From Heliobacterium chlorum (GTDB lineage Bacteria; Bacillota; Desulfitobacteriia; Heliobacteriales; Heliobacteriaceae), in contig NZ_JACVHF010000006.1 of NCBI RefSeq assembly GCF_014502795.1, positions 1 through 64,000 of the forward strand: 64,000 bases of DNA, read 5' to 3'. Under the pieces are notes generated by a model. That model saw only the letters and a list, made by a program, of their open reading frames with translations. It was not told the DNA's origin and searched no databases. The position numbers and the translations under genes are program-made. This document shows, piece by piece, positions 36,927-45,175 of this stretch. Within the stretch, counting starts at the first letter, position 1. Each line of letters starts with the position of its first letter.

Positions 36927-37304
36927 TCAACCTCTTAGAGTTTCTTTAAACTGGATCATTTGTTCAGAAAACCACTCATAAAGGTTTTCTAGTGACGGTA
37001 CAAGTTCGTACTCGATGAGATCTGCCAGCGATGTATGATCCTGGTCCGACCACGCCTGCTCTAATTCAACGAGGACTGTCTTTAGAGTCTCCAGCACGTC
37101 AATATTCTCCGATTGCAATAGCACAGGCACACCGTTCACGACTGCCTGCACCCATTCCAACCCTTCAAGGGACTGGGACAATCGTTCTATCCCCTCGTTT
37201 TCTTTCCCTTGCCGTAAAAATTCTGCCACTTCCCCTAGTCCTTCTACCAATCGGGGCAAGTATTCGGTACCTGATTCTGCAATTTCATTAAACAATTTAT
37301 TCAA
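36927..37304 (-). CDS. Hypothetical protein of the flagellar cluster
   Basis: 125 aa, acidic and mostly helical (MNKLFNEIAESGTEYLPRLVEG at the N-terminus, many E and L). No signal peptide or membrane segment. Start TTG 37304 lies 11 bases after GGAGGG. The gene lies 15 bases after fliT and 5 bases before maf 2, so it is almost certainly co-expressed with them. I do not recognise the family. A chaperone or adaptor working with Maf or FliS/FliT would fit the place, but this is only inference. Confidence 0.7.
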   Translation of the reverse strand: MNKLFNEIAESGTEYLPRLVEGLGEVAEFLRQGKENEGIERLSQSLEGLEWVQAVVNGVPVLLQSENIDVLETLKTVLVELEQAWSDQDHTSLADLIEYELVPSLENLYEWFSEQMIQFKETLRG

Positions 37305-37319
37305 ACTTCCGAAACCCTC

Positions 37320-37736
37320 CTACCCTTGGTGGTTAAATAGCTTAGGATTCGCATCGACATAGGCCCCGTACCTTGATACCCCTTGATAATCGGAGGATAA
37401 CTGCCGATATTCCCCGAGCAAACGCCCTCTGAGTACCATCATTCGTTCAAGGATTTTAGCATCTTTTACCGCGATTGATCTGATCAGTGCATCTAAAATT
37501 ACTGACAAGCTCTTCTGTTTCCTAGTGGGATCATCTAGCGTATTTCTTAATTGGTTCAAATCTAAAAGCTGAGCCAACAAAATCTCTCGCTGCTCTAGGG
37601 TTTTGTTTATCCAATCAATGTCGTCAAATTCTGCCTTTTCGAAAGCGGCTATAACAGAATCTGTCGTCTTTTCGGCCTTGCGGAGTAATTGAATCATCTC
37701 AAGAAGAACTTGAGAAAGTAAGTCATTCGATGACAT
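37320..37736 (-). CDS. fliT: FliT-like flagellar chaperone
   Basis: 138 aa, nearly all alpha-helical with no membrane segment. Its start overlaps the fliS stop (TAATG), the usual arrangement of fliS and fliT. FliT binds the filament cap protein FliD before export. Sequence conservation in this family is low, so the call rests on size, helical content and position. Confidence 0.65.
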   Translation of the reverse strand: MSSNDLLSQVLLEMIQLLRKAEKTTDSVIAAFEKAEFDDIDWINKTLEQREILLAQLLDLNQLRNTLDDPTRKQKSLSVILDALIRSIAVKDAKILERMMVLRGRLLGEYRQLSSDYQGVSRYGAYVDANPKLFNHQG

Positions 37737-38149
37737 TATCGGCCTCCGGAGAACGATTGCGACTTTGAAAGCTTGGCTGCTTCATCCCAGGTATTCCTTA
37801 AAACAGTTAGCATATCAACAACCTCAAGAATGATCTTCGTCTCCTTTTTTATGTTCGCTTGAACGAGTTGCTGATAAAAGAAATCGTAGAGCTTTTTTAG
37901 CTGTTTAGAGATTTCATAGTCCATATTCAATGTAACCATCAGTTCCACAACGATATTTTGAGCTTTTAGCAGCTTTTCATGGGCGTCATTGAAATCCTTC
38001 GTCTCAATCGCTTTTACCGCTTGTTGAAGAAAGCGGATGGCCCCATCGTATAACATAATCAGAAGCTTCTCCGGGGCCGCCGTCTGAACGGTTGTGTTCC
38101 GATATTGTGCCAATGCAGCCTGCTGTTGGTGGTAGTTCTCCGTCATCAT
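37736..38149 (-). CDS. fliS: Flagellin export chaperone FliS
   Basis: About 137 aa. The family signature is clear: YRNTTVQTAAPEKLLIMLYDGAIRFLQQA, then KAQNIVVELMVTLNMDYEISKQLKKLYDFFYQQLVQAN. FliS binds the flagellin C-terminus and prevents early polymerisation. The start is uncertain between ATG 38161, 38149 and 38146; GGGAG sits directly against the first, so 38149 is preferred. Immediately downstream of fliD. Confidence 0.94.
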   Translation of the reverse strand: MMTENYHQQQAALAQYRNTTVQTAAPEKLLIMLYDGAIRFLQQAVKAIETKDFNDAHEKLLKAQNIVVELMVTLNMDYEISKQLKKLYDFFYQQLVQANIKKETKIILEVVDMLTVLRNTWDEAAKLSKSQSFSGGR

Positions 38150-38180
38150 ATAAGAAACCATCTCCCAGAATTATCTATTA

Positions 38181-40274
38181 TTACGAAAGCATGGAGGTAA
38201 AGGAGGATGTCTGCGATTTTAGCTTCGACAAGGCCGCTTCCATGGCCGTAAACTTACGTGTATAAGTCTCTTTTTTCATCTCTAAACGCTTGTTCAGCGC
38301 ATCAATATCGTCGTCGATTTGACTGATTTCATTGGCAATACTGCCGTCGCTGCCGATTACAGCGTCGAGGGATCCCCCACTCTTGGTTATCCCGTTCGTA
38401 TAGAATTTGAAGCGCGACGCATAACCCGCCTCGTAATCACTCTGTGGATTATAGGAATAGTAGATGTTTTTGATGTAGTTCCCTGTACCGGGGTCAGTGC
38501 CCAGCTTTAATATGCCACTAGTCAAATCAATTGTAAATTCTCCCGCTGCCGGCGTACCCGTTACATAATTCAGGCTCGCGATAGATGTACCGGAACCATC
38601 CGTAATTGAAAGCGAGGTTGGGAAGGAATTAGCATACAAGTTTTTCTTAGCCAACTGGTAATCGGTTTTTCCCGCTGTTGTCGGACCCACCTGTTCATCA
38701 GCCACTTGTACTTTTTGAGTTTGGAACAAAGCCATCACACCGCTGAGATTTGTCGAAATTGCTTCTTTCAACTTATCTTCATCGATACTCAGCTGACCAC
38801 TTTTTCCTCCGTCGTCAGTGTATTTCTTCCCGGTAATCCCTATATCGGATAGGCTGTTCATCTCTGCCGGCATTCCGGCAATATTTGAGGAAACCATACG
38901 GCGCAAATTAGTGTAAGCGTCCCGTACTACCGATTCTGACTTAAGCAAGCCTTTCTTTAAGTCGTCAGTGCTTTGGGGATCGGTAACTTTCTTCTCGGAC
39001 AGCTTACCGTAAAGGTAATCCACCGTTGAGTTGTACGTGCTTACAAAATCTTTGATATTCTGCAAAATCTTGTCCTGATCGGGATTAATCGTGATATACG
39101 AGGTAGCCCCGCTCTTCAACAAAGAGATATCCATGCCGTTAAACGTAACCGCATTGCTTGAACTGGACATGTCGACATCGTTAATTTTGTATTGTGCGTT
39201 CGTACCCGCTTGAGTAAGGGCGGTATAGTCTAAGGGATTACTAGGGTCGTTTCCTAACATAAGATGCAGAAAATTCCCTTGTGACGGGTCTTCTTCAAGT
39301 TTAACCGTTTGGTCTGCTCCAGTCTTTTCGGATGTAAAGCTGATCGATCCTTTTCCCGTGGAACTGTCATAGGCATAAAATGCGGTTACGCCTGTTGCCC
39401 CTTTGTTAATCTTATTGATAATAGATTGGACTGAGTCTGAAGTGGTATAGCTTATCGTATAGCCGTTTATTTTGAAAAATCCACTCTGGAAGGCCCCTGC
39501 GGCGGGGGTAAGATCTGAGAGGGCACGTTTTTCTCCCCCGTCAGTTCCGGCCGTTACAGTGTAATCACCGGTAGTGTTCAGACCCATAGCCGCTAAAAAG
39601 TTTGAACTATCGTTGGCGGTTGTACTGACGGTAATCTTACCCGAGCTACCTGCTGTTTTTTGGGTTAAGACCATCTTATGATTCGTATCATCCCAAGAAG
39701 CGGTTACCCCAGCTGCCGAGTCATTGATCTTGTTCAATACAGTGTTAATCGAGTCGGTGCCTTCGATGATGCTGATGCTCACGCCATTTATAGTGAGCTT
39801 TCCGCTCTTCACCTGATCAAGTCCAGTGGGATCACCGGAAGCATAATTGCTAAATACTTTTGTGACGTCTACCGAAGGGACGAGTGCTTTTCCCGTTAAC
39901 GTTGCCGATGTAGCTGGTTGCAAAAATGTGATGTTGTCATACGAAACCCGTGTACTCGTAGCCAAAGAGGACACTTGAAGTTTATAGGAACCCGGTACGG
40001 CATTGGTTCCCGGTTTAACTGTAGCTACAGAGGTGTCACTAGAGGTACCCGTCGTCGCCGAAAAACCGGTAGTTCTGTATAGGGCTTCGGCCTTGTCGCG
40101 AAGGGAATTCATCTTCAACTTAAATTCAGTATAGGCATCTTTCCGAAACTGCAACGTTTGCTTTTTTGACTGTAATTGGGTCAATGGTTTCGATTCTACG
40201 GCCATCAATTGATCAATGATGGATTGCGTATCCAAACCGGATACGATACCGCCTAGTTGTATGCTGCCGCTCAT
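38181..40274 (-). CDS. fliD: Flagellar filament capping protein FliD
   Basis: 697 aa. N-terminal FliD domain (LGGIVSGLDTQSIIDQLMAVESKPL) and C-terminal conserved region (QIDDDIDALNKRLEMKKETYTRKFTAMEAALSKL, from about 650) enclose a long Ser/Thr/Gly-rich variable middle. The cap sits at the filament tip and folds arriving flagellin. The protein is longer than B. subtilis FliD (about 500 aa), the extra length being in the surface-exposed middle. GGGAGG precedes ATG 40274. Confidence 0.96.
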   Translation of the reverse strand: MSGSIQLGGIVSGLDTQSIIDQLMAVESKPLTQLQSKKQTLQFRKDAYTEFKLKMNSLRDKAEALYRTTGFSATTGTSSDTSVATVKPGTNAVPGSYKLQVSSLATSTRVSYDNITFLQPATSATLTGKALVPSVDVTKVFSNYASGDPTGLDQVKSGKLTINGVSISIIEGTDSINTVLNKINDSAAGVTASWDDTNHKMVLTQKTAGSSGKITVSTTANDSSNFLAAMGLNTTGDYTVTAGTDGGEKRALSDLTPAAGAFQSGFFKINGYTISYTTSDSVQSIINKINKGATGVTAFYAYDSSTGKGSISFTSEKTGADQTVKLEEDPSQGNFLHLMLGNDPSNPLDYTALTQAGTNAQYKINDVDMSSSSNAVTFNGMDISLLKSGATSYITINPDQDKILQNIKDFVSTYNSTVDYLYGKLSEKKVTDPQSTDDLKKGLLKSESVVRDAYTNLRRMVSSNIAGMPAEMNSLSDIGITGKKYTDDGGKSGQLSIDEDKLKEAISTNLSGVMALFQTQKVQVADEQVGPTTAGKTDYQLAKKNLYANSFPTSLSITDGSGTSIASLNYVTGTPAAGEFTIDLTSGILKLGTDPGTGNYIKNIYYSYNPQSDYEAGYASRFKFYTNGITKSGGSLDAVIGSDGSIANEISQIDDDIDALNKRLEMKKETYTRKFTAMEAALSKLKSQTSSFTSMLS

Positions 40275-40303
40275 AATGATTCCTCCCTGACAGATTCAAT
40301 CAT

Positions 40304-40702
40304 TTACACTCGTTTATCCACTAACAACCCAGCTACTTCCTCTAAGGCTGCCGCGAAATCGAGTAGTTTTTTCGGTGGGATCTCCTTAATTACTTTATCG
40401 TTTTTATCGTCGATGATCTGAACCATGATTTGCCCTGTTTTTTCATGAACAGAAAATTTTAAATGAGAGTTAAATTGCTCAAGGGTATCGTTGATTTGTT
40501 GGACCATTTTTTTTACTTTTTGTTCGCTGTCAAGTGACGGTTTGAATGATATATTTCCTTCACCGAGATTCTCTTTATCCCCGTCGGCTAACAAAGCTTT
40601 ATTTGCCTCAAGTATGATGTCGTTCTCTCTTACACTTGAATTCGTAACATTTACCTGATTAGTCTTTACACTGAGCCGATTTCCATCGGTGTGAATCTCC
40701 AT
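40304..40702 (-). CDS. flaG: FlaG family protein
   Basis: 132 aa. The C-terminal half matches FlaG/YvyC: LEQFNSHLKFSVHEKTGQIMVQIIDDKNDKVIKEIPPKKLLD. It affects filament length in other bacteria. ATG 40702 has AAAGGAGAGTGA just upstream and replaces the longer frame to 40741. It lies between the first flagellin and fliD, as in B. subtilis. Confidence 0.92.
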   Translation of the reverse strand: MEIHTDGNRLSVKTNQVNVTNSSVRENDIILEANKALLADGDKENLGEGNISFKPSLDSEQKVKKMVQQINDTLEQFNSHLKFSVHEKTGQIMVQIIDDKNDKVIKEIPPKKLLDFAAALEEVAGLLVDKRV

Positions 40703-40758
40703 TTTGGTCACTCTCCTTTTAGATACATTACCATGAGGCATTTCAGTCGAATGTTAAA

Positions 40759-40795
40759 AAAGGCCAACCGGTCGGTACCGGTCGGCCTTTTTGAG
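40759..40795 (-). terminator. Terminator after flagellin 1
   Basis: AAAAAGGCC...GGCCTTTTT stem with an inner ACCGGT/ACCGGT palindrome; T-run on the minus strand. It isolates the flagellin 1 transcript from flaG. Confidence 0.9.
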
Positions 40796-40804
40796 TTGGA
40801 GAAA

Positions 40805-41626
40805 TTAACGGAGTAAGGAAAGAACTGATTGCGGTTTTTGGTTGGCTTGGGCAAGCATAGAAGTGCCTGCTTGAGACAGAATTTGTGTACGGGTGAAGTT
40901 GGTCATTTCCTTAGCCATGTCGACGTCCCGGATTTGTGATTCGGCAGCTTGCAGGTTCTCGCCAGCGACGTTCAAGTTAGCAATAGTGTGCTCAAGACGG
41001 TTTTGCCATGCACCCAATTGGGCACGTTGCGTCGATACACTTTTAATAGCCGTATCGAGCGTGGTAATCGCGTTTTCTGCTTTAGAGGCGTTTGACACGG
41101 AGATGGCGTTAACTTGCAGCGAACCACCGGCACCAGCGGTAAACTTCCCAATGGTCAGTGTCATGACTTGACCGCTGTTCGCCCCGATGAGAAGGATTTT
41201 GTTAGTGAAGGAACCGTTTAACAGGTTCTGTTTGTTGAACTCGGTGGTTTTACCGATCCGGGTCAGTTCTTTTTGAAGTTCGCCAATTTCGGTAGCGATA
41301 GCCGAACGGTCTTCACTTACGTTCGTGTCGTTAGATGCTTGCACGGACAGTTCACGCATGCGCTGCAGAATCGAGTGGGTTTCGTTCAGGGCACCTTCCG
41401 CCGTCTGAATCAGCGAGATGCCGTCTTGGGCGTTCCGCACAGCCTGGTTGAGACCGTTGATCTGACCGCGCATTTTTTCCGAGATGGCCAGACCAGCTGC
41501 ATCGTCACCAGCACGGTTAATCCGCAGGCCCGAAGAGAGTTTTTCCAGAGACTTGTTCATCGAGAAGTTGGTGATGCCTAATTGACGTTGGGCGTTGATG
41601 GAGCTTAGGTTGTGGTTAACAATCAT
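40805..41626 (-). CDS. hag: Flagellin 1
   Basis: 273 aa minimal flagellin: N-terminal D0/D1 ([18 protein letters not shown] to about residue 170) and C-terminal D1/D0 (from about 190, ending [14 protein letters not shown]), with hardly any D2/D3. GGGAGG precedes ATG 41626; the frame extends nine bases further upstream without a site. It has its own SigD-like promoter, a CsrA-type leader and a terminator, so it is monocistronic. It shares a nearly identical DNA block with flagellin 3 (see findings). Confidence 0.97.
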   Translation of the reverse strand: MIVNHNLSSINAQRQLGITNFSMNKSLEKLSSGLRINRAGDDAAGLAISEKMRGQINGLNQAVRNAQDGISLIQTAEGALNETHSILQRMRELSVQASNDTNVSEDRSAIATEIGELQKELTRIGKTTEFNKQNLLNGSFTNKILLIGANSGQVMTLTIGKFTAGAGGSLQVNAISVSNASKAENAITTLDTAIKSVSTQRAQLGAWQNRLEHTIANLNVAGENLQAAESQIRDVDMAKEMTNFTRTQILSQAGTSMLAQANQKPQSVLSLLR

Positions 41627-41636
41627 GGAAACCATT

Positions 41637-41668
41637 CCTCCCTGATTTTTCTCAGGCCTTCCATGGCC
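41637..41668 (-). promoter_or_regulatory. Flagellin 1 leader: CsrA-type double site
   Basis: The mRNA reads GGCC-AUGGAA-GGCC (hairpin, 41655-41668) and, 21 nt later, AGGGAGG (41637-41643), the ribosome site. Both contain ANGGA, the CsrA core; the first is in a hexaloop. Confidence 0.65.
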
Positions 41669-41679
41669 TTACATTTTTA

Positions 41680-41706
41680 TTATCGAGAGGAATGGAAATA
41701 AATTTA
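41680..41706 (-). promoter_or_regulatory. SigD-like promoter of flagellin 1
   Basis: Minus strand TAAA (41703-41706), 15 bp, CTCGATAA (41680-41687); six of eight -10 bases agree with GCCGATAA. Lies 55-80 nt upstream of the start codon. Confidence 0.8.
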
Positions 41707-41841
41707 GCCGTATATTTACTTGTTTGAAGCCAAATACGCCCAAAATTTTGGCTAGTAAATAAATGTCATTGGTTTTCTCCTGTTTAACGAATATTTAACC
41801 ATTTTGCAGCCTTATTTACGAGCCATTTTGAAAAACATAGT

Positions 41842-41879
41842 CAAAAAGGCGGCCGGTAGATTTCCGGCCGCCTTTTTGT
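41842..41879 (-). terminator. Terminator after flagellin 2
   Basis: AAAAAGGCGGCCGG and CCGGCCGCCTTTTT form a very strong 14-bp stem with a seven-base loop. Confidence 0.95.
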
Positions 41880-41885
41880 TTAGGA

Positions 41886-42704
41886 TTATCGAAGTAAGGA
41901 AAGCACTGATTGGGGCTTCTGGTTTGCTTGAGCGAGCATCGACGTACCTGCTTGAGAAAGAATCTGCGATCGGGTGAAGCTGGTCATTTCCTTAGCCATA
42001 TCGACATCACGGATTTGAGATTCAGCTGCTTGCAGGTTTTCACTAGATACGTTCAAGTTAGCCACAGTGTGTTCCAGGCGGTTCTGCCAGGCACCTAACT
42101 GGGCTCGTTGAGTAGAGACACTTTTAATGGCACTATCAAGTGTAGTGATCGCAGCTTGAGCAGAACCATCGCTCATCACACTAATTCCGGTGACTGCTAA
42201 ACCGCCACCACCTGCCGTAAACTTTCCGATGGTCATCGTCATGATTTGACCGCTGTTCGCTCCGATGAGGAGCGTCTTCGCAGCGAAGGAGCCGTCTAAT
42301 AGAGCCTGTTTGTTGAACTGAGTAGTCTTGCCGATTCGAGTCAGTTCCTTCTGCAGCTCTGACAATTCCGTTGTAATTGCAGCACGATCTTCGGTGACGT
42401 TCGTATCGTTGGAAGCTTGAACGGCAAGTTCCCGCATCCGTTGCAGAATCGAATGGGTCTCATTAAGAGCACCTTCAGCCGTCTGAATTAAAGAAATTCC
42501 GTCTTGGGCGTTACGGGTGGCCTGGTTTAAGCCGTTAATCTGACCACGCATTTTTTCCGAGATGGCAAGACCTGCGGCGTCGTCGCCAGCACGGTTGATG
42601 CGCAAACCAGAGCTAAGCTTTTCCAGGGATTTGCTCATAGCACCGTCGGTAATACCAAGTTGACGCTGGGCATTCAAGGAACTGATGTTGTGGTTGATAA
42701 TCAT
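41886..42704 (-). CDS. hag: Flagellin 2
   Basis: 272 aa minimal flagellin, same layout as flagellin 1, with a different short middle ([22 protein letters not shown]). ATG 42704 is preferred: AUGGAGG lies eight bases upstream and family proteins begin MIINHN; the ATG at 42719 is inside the ribosome site itself. No SigD-like promoter is visible in the 66 bases between it and flagellin 3, so it is probably read from the flagellin 3 promoter. Confidence 0.97.
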   Translation of the reverse strand: MIINHNISSLNAQRQLGITDGAMSKSLEKLSSGLRINRAGDDAAGLAISEKMRGQINGLNQATRNAQDGISLIQTAEGALNETHSILQRMRELAVQASNDTNVTEDRAAITTELSELQKELTRIGKTTQFNKQALLDGSFAAKTLLIGANSGQIMTMTIGKFTAGGGGLAVTGISVMSDGSAQAAITTLDSAIKSVSTQRAQLGAWQNRLEHTVANLNVSSENLQAAESQIRDVDMAKEMTSFTRSQILSQAGTSMLAQANQKPQSVLSLLR

Positions 42705-42712
42705 CTTGCATT

Positions 42713-42745
42713 CCTCCATGACTGTTTATCTGACCATCCATGGTC
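42713..42745 (-). promoter_or_regulatory. Flagellin 2 leader: CsrA-type double site
   Basis: mRNA hairpin GACC-AUGGAU-GGUC (42732-42745) followed 22 nt later by AUGGAGG (42713-42719), the ribosome site. Both hold ANGGA. Confidence 0.65.
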
Positions 42746-42770
42746 GGCTTAATTTAAGGGTGTGATAAGA

Positions 42771-43592
42771 TTAGCGAAGCAAGGAAAGAACCGATTGAGG
42801 TTTTTGGTTTGCCTGAGCTAGCATCGATGTGCCTGCTTGGGAAAGAATCTGCGAACGGGTGAAGCTGGTCATTTCCTTCGCCATGTCAACGTCTCGAATC
42901 TGAGATTCAGCGGCTTGCAGGTTCTCGCCAGCGACGTTCAAGTTTGCAATCGTATGTTCTAAGCGGTTCTGCCAAGCACCAAGTTGAGCACGTTGTGTCG
43001 ATACACTTTTAATAGCCGTATCGAGCGTGGTAATCGCGTTTTCTGCTTTAGAGGCGTTTGACACGGAGATGGCGTTAACTTGCAGCGAACCACCGGCACC
43101 AGCGGTAAACTTCCCAATGGTCAGTGTCATGATTTGACCGCTGTTCGCCCCGATGAGAAGGACTTTGCCAGTGAAGGAACCGTTTAACAGGTTCTGTTTG
43201 TTGAACTGGGTCGTTTTGCCGATCCGGGTCAATTCAGACTGCAGTTCGGTGATTTCCGTTTTGATGGCTGAACGGTCTTCAGTGACGTTCGTGTCGTTAG
43301 AAGCTTGAACGGCCAGTTCCCGCATCCGCTGTAAAATCGAATGGGTTTCATTGAGGGCGCCTTCAGCCGTCTGGATCAAGGAAATGCCATCTTGGGCGTT
43401 CCGAGTAGCTTGATTTAACCCGTTGATTTGCCCGCGCATTTTTTCGGAGATAGCCAGACCGGCCGCATCGTCCCCAGCACGGTTGATCCGCAGACCCGAA
43501 CTGAGTTTTTCCAGCGACTTGTTCATGGCACCGTCAGTAATACCCAGCTGACGCTGCGCATTGAGGGAGCTGATGTTGTGGTTGATGATCAT
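42771..43592 (-). CDS. hag: Flagellin 3
   Basis: 273 aa minimal flagellin. The N-terminus ([23 protein letters not shown]) resembles flagellin 2, while the middle and following segment (from GKFTAGAGGSLQVNAISVSN) are identical to flagellin 1. AUGGAGG precedes ATG 43592. First gene of a likely two-flagellin transcript under its own SigD-like promoter. Confidence 0.97.
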   Translation of the reverse strand: MIINHNISSLNAQRQLGITDGAMNKSLEKLSSGLRINRAGDDAAGLAISEKMRGQINGLNQATRNAQDGISLIQTAEGALNETHSILQRMRELAVQASNDTNVTEDRSAIKTEITELQSELTRIGKTTQFNKQNLLNGSFTGKVLLIGANSGQIMTLTIGKFTAGAGGSLQVNAISVSNASKAENAITTLDTAIKSVSTQRAQLGAWQNRLEHTIANLNVAGENLQAAESQIRDVDMAKEMTSFTRSQILSQAGTSMLAQANQKPQSVLSLLR

Positions 43593-43601
43593 TTTTACAT
43601 T

Positions 43602-43633
43602 CCTCCATGATTTTTAGTAGACCATCCTTGGTC
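43602..43633 (-). promoter_or_regulatory. Flagellin 3 leader: CsrA-type double site
   Basis: mRNA hairpin GACC-AAGGAU-GGUC (43620-43633) and, 21 nt later, AUGGAGG (43602-43608), the ribosome site. Both contain ANGGA. Confidence 0.65.
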
Positions 43634-43673
43634 TTCTTGTTATTGGAGCGGAGCGTAACTGTTTACACAATTT

Positions 43674-43700
43674 TTATCGACACACAGCCACAATTAATTA
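43674..43700 (-). promoter_or_regulatory. SigD-like promoter of flagellin 3
   Basis: Minus strand TAAT (43697-43700), 15 bp, GTCGATAA (43674-43681); the -10 matches GCCGATAA at seven of eight bases. Confidence 0.7.
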
Positions 43701-43796
43701 ATCATTGAAATTAGCCTTTTTAGCCGATTTAATTCGTTTTTCGACATATCTTGGGCTTTTTCTTGGTTATCCACCCATATCTTAATATTTTTAAAA

Positions 43797-43832
43797 ATCA
43801 AAAACCATCCCATTGAAAAAATGGAATGGTTT
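43797..43832 (-). terminator. Terminator after the glycosyltransferase
   Basis: On the minus strand AAACCATTCCATT, loop TTTTC, AATGGGATGGTTTTT gives a long stem with one mismatch and a T-run. Confidence 0.85.
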
Positions 43833-43844
43833 GGGTTTAGCTTA

Positions 43845-44912
43845 TTAGTTTTCAAGTTTTGCTATCCGGTTACAAGCCGGTAGATAATCATAAGCGGCCG
43901 ATTGCCGGTAGTAATCTAAGGCCTTGCTTCGATCGCCCAGGCTTTCGTAGAATACACCCAGGTTATAGAGCGGGAGAAAAGTCCCTGTTCCGATGACACT
44001 GTCATACTTCCTTGTCTCACCTAATTCGAGACAGGTCCGGTAGGATTGTTCGATTAGTGGGAACAGGTGTACATATTTTTGGATGTCTGTAAAAATCAGT
44101 TCCATGTAAAAGAGTCCACAGGCAAAGTGGAAATCGGGGTAATCCGCTAAAATAGTTTTCTCATTGGCAATGACTTCAAGTCCTATTTTAAAGTTTTTCG
44201 TGTTTAATAGGTTATATAAATAATTTACGACTAGAGATGGTCGATAAATCTCTTGAACACTGATTTGTTGATAACACTTTTCAAAATAGGGCTCTGCCGT
44301 ATCATACCGCTTATTCAATCGGTATTGTTTCCCTACTTGGTATAAGGTGTACGGGTCCGATGGGTTTTCATCGAGCATCGTCAACAGTATCGTCAAGTTT
44401 CTTTCTGTTTTGTCCGTCTGGAAGTACCCCTCGTGGTGCAGATCGATCTCGGTATTAAAGCGAGGTAAATCGGATATGACCTGCTCATGAACTCTCCCCT
44501 CGTAATAAGCCCCGCGAGGAAAAAGGCGGGAAATGAAATCTTGGGAATAGCGAATCTCTTCCCCTTGCAAAAACTTATTCATTCTCCGAACGCGCCCTAT
44601 CGCATGCATGGTGTTCATGTAGCGGTCAAAGAGCTTTCGTTCGCCCTTAATCACTGTCTCATCAGCATCTAAGACCAAGATCCAATCACCCGTACAATTT
44701 TGCAGCGAAACATTCCGGGCTTTGGAAAAATCATTTTCCCAGGTGTAATCATAAATCTTCGCCCCATAGGAGCGAGCGATCTCTTTGGTGTCATCGGAAG
44801 ATCCTGTATCAACAATCACAATTTCATCTACGATCCCTTTGACACTGGACAGACAGTTCGATAAGTTTTTCGATTCATTTTTGACAATCATCGCTAAGGA
44901 CAGTCTTTTCAT
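43845..44912 (-). CDS. Family 2 glycosyltransferase with TPR-like tail
   Basis: 355 aa. N-terminal GT2 domain: LSLAMIVKNESKNLSNCL, IVDTGSSDDTKEIA and the metal-binding DADE in WILVLDADETV near residue 82. From about residue 190 the chain becomes helical repeats resembling TPRs (PSDPYTLYQVGKQYRLNKRYDTAEPYFEKCY). Such GT2-TPR proteins near flagellins often glycosylate flagellin, but they also act on peptides and polysaccharides. AAAGGAAC precedes ATG 44912. It follows csrA by 14 bases and so probably belongs to the flgM-csrA transcript. Confidence 0.85.
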   Translation of the reverse strand: MKRLSLAMIVKNESKNLSNCLSSVKGIVDEIVIVDTGSSDDTKEIARSYGAKIYDYTWENDFSKARNVSLQNCTGDWILVLDADETVIKGERKLFDRYMNTMHAIGRVRRMNKFLQGEEIRYSQDFISRLFPRGAYYEGRVHEQVISDLPRFNTEIDLHHEGYFQTDKTERNLTILLTMLDENPSDPYTLYQVGKQYRLNKRYDTAEPYFEKCYQQISVQEIYRPSLVVNYLYNLLNTKNFKIGLEVIANEKTILADYPDFHFACGLFYMELIFTDIQKYVHLFPLIEQSYRTCLELGETRKYDSVIGTGTFLPLYNLGVFYESLGDRSKALDYYRQSAAYDYLPACNRIAKLEN

Positions 44913-44926
44913 TCTCGTATGTTCCT

Positions 44927-45172
44927 TTATTCACTTCCAGGACTCGTCGGCAAGCCTTCTAGAAACGGAAGTATCTCTTCAGGTTTTGACGTCACTACGG
45001 AGGCCCGGTTTGCCCGCTCGATCGATTCCAGGACCTCTTTGCGCATTACACGGACACTCTTAGGGGCGGTTATGCCGATTTTGACTTGATCTCCCCGTAC
45101 ATCGAGCACAACAATTTCGATCTCTTCCCCGATCAGTAAGGACTCCCCATTTTTGCGTGTAAGAACTAGCAT
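44927..45172 (-). CDS. csrA: Translational regulator CsrA
   Basis: 81 aa. [40 protein letters not shown] is the CsrA core, with the RNA-binding arginine in [12 protein letters not shown] near 44. Bacillota CsrA represses flagellin translation by covering the ribosome site and is itself bound by FliW. GGGGAC precedes ATG 45172, three bases after the fliW stop. Its likely targets are the three flagellin leaders 1.5-3.5 kb downstream. Confidence 0.97.
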   Translation of the reverse strand: MLVLTRKNGESLLIGEEIEIVVLDVRGDQVKIGITAPKSVRVMRKEVLESIERANRASVVTSKPEEILPFLEGLPTSPGSE

Positions 45173-45175
45173 GTA

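Noticed and set aside
42705-42770. Separate SigD promoter for flagellin 2
   Set aside because: TAAA occurs but no CGATAA-like -10 lies at the right distance; the GACC/GGTC palindrome here belongs to the CsrA-type leader.
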